Positions 20,501 through 21,121 of a stretch of 21,121 bases of DNA are shown here, piece after piece. The stretch comes from Intoshia linei (lineage: Eukaryota; Orthonectida; Rhopaluridae): the NCBI GenBank assembly GCA_001642005.1, contig LWCA01000668.1, positions 1 through 21,121 of the forward strand. Reading direction: 5' to 3'. The notes under the pieces were generated by a model, which saw only the letters and a list, made by a program, of their open reading frames with translations, was not told the origin of the DNA and made no database searches. Numbering within the stretch: position 1 is the stretch's first letter; every line of letters begins with the position of its first letter. The translations under genes and the position numbers were made by a program.

Positions 20501-21121
20501 GCATTTATATGCATATAATGCTTTTTTAACCGTAAAGTCGTAATTTATTTAGATTGAAATTTTCTGTGTTTGTTAACAGGATATAACTGTACAACCTGTA
20601 AATTTTTTTACATTCTAGGGCTGTTTTCATTAAAAAAAGAAGGGTAATTTGGGGTGTTTGACCTGAAGATATAATTTTTTTAAATTTAAATTTATGATGT
20701 CTTTGATTTTAAAATGCGTATCAACGTATATATACTTTTAAATTCTCCAACTCGTTTGATTTTCAAAAAGAGGGACAATTGGTGTTTTTGACTCGTAAGA
20801 TGTAAGTTTGGGTGGTTAAAATTATGTTCGCGAACACCCCCGGGAAAAATTGTAATTGAAATATGGACTTTATAAAATTCTAAGACTGGTAGTTATTTTA
20901 ATAAAGTGGAACACCCACACAAACAAAAATCGCATAGCATCAGAAATGGGAACCGATTGATAAAAACCGGTTTTTAAAGCGGTTTTCGGTTAATCGTTTC
21001 AATCAACCAACCACCGTTCAAATTCAAAAACGGTTTTTTGTTTTAAAGTCGGTCGTGTTTTAAAAAAAATGCATTTAAAGACAATAGAAATGAAAACACG
21101 CTCAACGGCTTTAAATTTAAG
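11561..21121 (+). CDS. BAR-PH-RhoGAP protein of the GRAF/oligophrenin type (3' end outside window)
   Basis: Exons: 11561-11717, 11776-11844, 15149-15210, 15251-15319, 15359-15448, 15504-15608, 15930-16034, 16076-16138, 16199-16268, about 16336-16420, 18932-19023, 19063-19162, (one unresolved), 19537-19552, 19602-19666, 20118-20189. BAR about residues 8-235 (NFPDAISNTPQ, NEITKPLENI, CDYLINISEIEQRVKFE, NLYHEIFEMGKSF); PH from about 250 (ELKSYFYLADK, QLKYWCEFRI, DKKKFTITFYF, NVQALSDGCFYGWKK); RhoGAP start (LYLDKKVLTIIDCLISTIE, EINFEGIYRIDGS) with the arginine finger kept (GIYR). Family role: BAR binds curved membrane, PH phosphoinositides, RhoGAP switches off Rho/Cdc42. Phases agree through the BAR exons and within each later block; the junction into the QLKYW exon is off by one base and the link from 19162 to 19537 is missing. 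Pattern match only; oligophrenin or ASAP/ACAP kinship is the alternative for the BAR part. Confidence 0.75.
12284..12780. mobile_element. MITE with long terminal inverted repeats (about 497 bp)
   Basis: The left end ATCACGTCCAGATTTTTTTT is matched by AAAAAAAATCTGGACGTGAT at the right end, about 26 of the outer 29 positions agreeing. Weaker similarity continues inward (GACGGTAAAGTTG against CAACTTT-type sequence near 12740). No transposase. No clear target duplication, so the superfamily is uncertain. A 50-codon minus-strand frame inside (about 12542-12700) is not convincing. Confidence 0.7.
12887..13483 (+). repeat. Family R, copy 3
   Basis: It starts part-way into the R sequence (TATTAAAAATTATTTTTCAT, ATGCGTAAATTTCTCGG). 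It keeps the middle block (CGGACCGTTAATTATTTCAC) and ends with the tail ACACACACAAACAAAAATAG followed by CGTAGCAT. After the tail, a separate R head piece occurs at about 13576-13670 (GCATTGTAATAAATATAAAA), so tail and head lie in the same order as in a tandem arrangement. Confidence 0.75.
13695..14150. mobile_element. Non-autonomous hAT-type element, first of two abutting
   Basis: The left end is CAGAGGTGGGAAACCTTATC and the right end is CCTAGGTTGGCATCCTTG, imperfect inverted repeats of hAT type. The flanking 8-mers ATTTAGAA and CTTTAGAT share the six-base core TTTAGA. The interior has a GC-richer patch (GGCCCGGGTGATATGCCC near 13867) but no coding frame. Confidence 0.5.
14159..14785. mobile_element. 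Non-autonomous hAT-type element with perfect TIR and target duplication
   Basis: Perfect 15-bp inverted repeats, CAGTGTTTCCCAACC at 14159 and GGTTGGGAAACACTG ending at 14785, are flanked by identical 8-mers CTTTAGAT (14151-14158 and 14786-14793). This is the hAT signature. The element is 627 bp with no transposase. The subterminal CTAGACCCCA and its counterpart GGGGCCTGGCC support the pairing. Its left target copy is also the right flank of the preceding hAT element. Confidence 0.9.
15638..15890. mobile_element. Small TIR element inside an intron of the BAR-PH-RhoGAP gene
   Basis: CAGACATCCCCAAC at 15638 and GCGTTGGGAATGGCAG ending at 15890 are imperfect inverted repeats (11 of 14 positions). 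The flanks share TTAAAG/TTAAAC. Removing it reduces the host intron (15609-15929, 321 nt) to about 60 nt, the normal size here, which supports the boundaries. Confidence 0.5.
16926..17048 (+). other. Short open frame, 40 codons, status unknown
   Basis: It begins MFRTVKLLL and ends EIFPNTDPWNFF, with a Leu/Ile-rich membrane-like stretch in between. It lies within a large intron of the BAR-PH-RhoGAP gene. The hydrophobic part is what TTA/ATT repeats would encode by chance, and a frame of this length is expected several times in such A+T-rich DNA. Only the less A+T-biased C-terminal codons make it worth noting. Confidence 0.15.
17597..18592. mobile_element. Inner hAT-type element with perfect 8-bp target duplication
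   Basis: The left end is CAGGGGTGCACAACCTTTCC and the right end is GGTCGCACGTTGTGCACTCC followed by TG, flanked on both sides by TTCTAGAT (17589-17596 and 18593-18600), the preferred hAT target. It is 996 bp with no transposase frame. It includes a degenerate minisatellite at about 17985-18130. The interior is shared with the fragment at 5570-5960. Confidence 0.85.
17985..18130. repeat. Degenerate minisatellite within the hAT element
   Basis: About four diverged units of roughly 30-35 nt built around AAACCAAATTTTACCAA followed by CTTAAAGAAAAAAATC. Example starts are near 17988, 18019, 18047 and 18080. A shortened form is present in the related fragment near 5815-5880. Confidence 0.6.
19696..20084. 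mobile_element. Pogo/Tigger-like TIR element inside the RhoGAP intron
   Basis: CAGTCGAACCTCGTTCTGGG at 19696 is the typical start of pogo/Tigger-type inverted repeats and is followed by a hairpin (GCACTT...AAGTGC, flanked by AACCTC...GAGGTT). The right end AGGTTCGGCTCTG at 20084 is an imperfect inverted match. The expected TA duplication is not intact. Subtracting it from the 451-nt intron 19667-20117 leaves about 62 nt. Confidence 0.55.
20265..20940 (+). repeat. Family R, copy 4
   Basis: It contains the R blocks in order: TTGTAGGATTAATATTTAC, TTAATCGAAATATTTGAAAA, GGGAATGCGTAGATTTCT, ATATCAACTGGAATAAGC, the middle block, GAAGGGTAATTTGGGG, TTTGACTCGTAAGATGTAAG, and the tail CACACAAACAAAAATCGC followed by ATAGCAT. 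The tail stops where a hAT-like end begins, whereas copies 2 and 3 continue with ATATTATATAA, so it appears interrupted. Confidence 0.75.
20941..21121. mobile_element. hAT-type element, left end, cut by window edge
   Basis: CAGAAATGGGAACCGATTGA is followed by repeated CCGGTTTT/GCGGTTTTCGG blocks, the layout of several hAT families with AACCGG-rich subterminal repeats. The 8-mer before it is CATAGCAT, the tail of repeat copy 4. If the element is complete outside the window, CATAGCAT and then ATATTATATAA should reappear at its right end. Confidence 0.5.

Noticed and set aside
1-21121. tRNA, rRNA, CRISPR, bacterial operon or riboswitch features
   Set aside because: None were seen; introns, hAT elements and gene families show eukaryotic nuclear DNA.

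Overview
The window is animal-type nuclear DNA, strongly A+T-rich (about three quarters by eye). It carries four protein-coding genes split by mostly tiny spliceosomal introns (about 31-60 nt), embedded in a dense mix of small transposons and dispersed repeats. An anamorsin gene, a GRAF/oligophrenin-type BAR-PH-RhoGAP gene, hAT-type elements and a Ty3/gypsy relic all fit a metazoan. High A+T plus minute introns suggests a compact, probably parasitic lineage such as a myxozoan or a dicyemid/orthonectid, but the sequence alone does not settle this.

Layout. 1-1319 (minus strand): a decayed Ty3/gypsy retroelement (gag, zinc knuckles, retropepsin, start of reverse transcriptase) with stops, frameshifts and an internal 130-bp duplication around an N. 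1702-2741 (plus): anamorsin/CIAPIN1, five exons, complete. 2779-6608 (minus, convergent, 37 bp away): an eight-exon gene for a RhoGAP-fold protein that has lost its arginine finger; its fifth intron (counted from the start codon) is swollen to 2.3 kb by repeats. 6621-10580: repeat-rich intergenic DNA. 10581-11415 (minus): an unrecognised multi-exon gene. 11561 to beyond the right edge (plus, divergent from it): a BAR-PH-RhoGAP gene whose exons lie at 11561-11844, 15149-16420, 18932-19162, 19537-19666 and 20118-20189, separated by transposon-filled introns.

Mobile DNA. At least five hAT-type elements or remnants are visible, two with perfect 8-bp target duplications. There are also a long-TIR MITE, a pogo/Tigger-like element, and a dispersed non-coding family (called family R here) present as four direct copies plus partial and inverted pieces. 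Several oversized introns return to about 60 nt when the inserted element is subtracted.

The genes do not form one pathway. Anamorsin is a cytosolic Fe-S assembly factor. The two RhoGAP-type genes would act on small-GTPase and membrane remodelling. I found no RNA genes, no CRISPR and no clearly new defence-type system. The most interesting signals are the pseudo-RhoGAP, the anamorsin lacking one conserved cysteine with a GC-AG intron, and the reconstruction of a BAR-PH-RhoGAP gene from exons mostly too short to appear as open reading frames.
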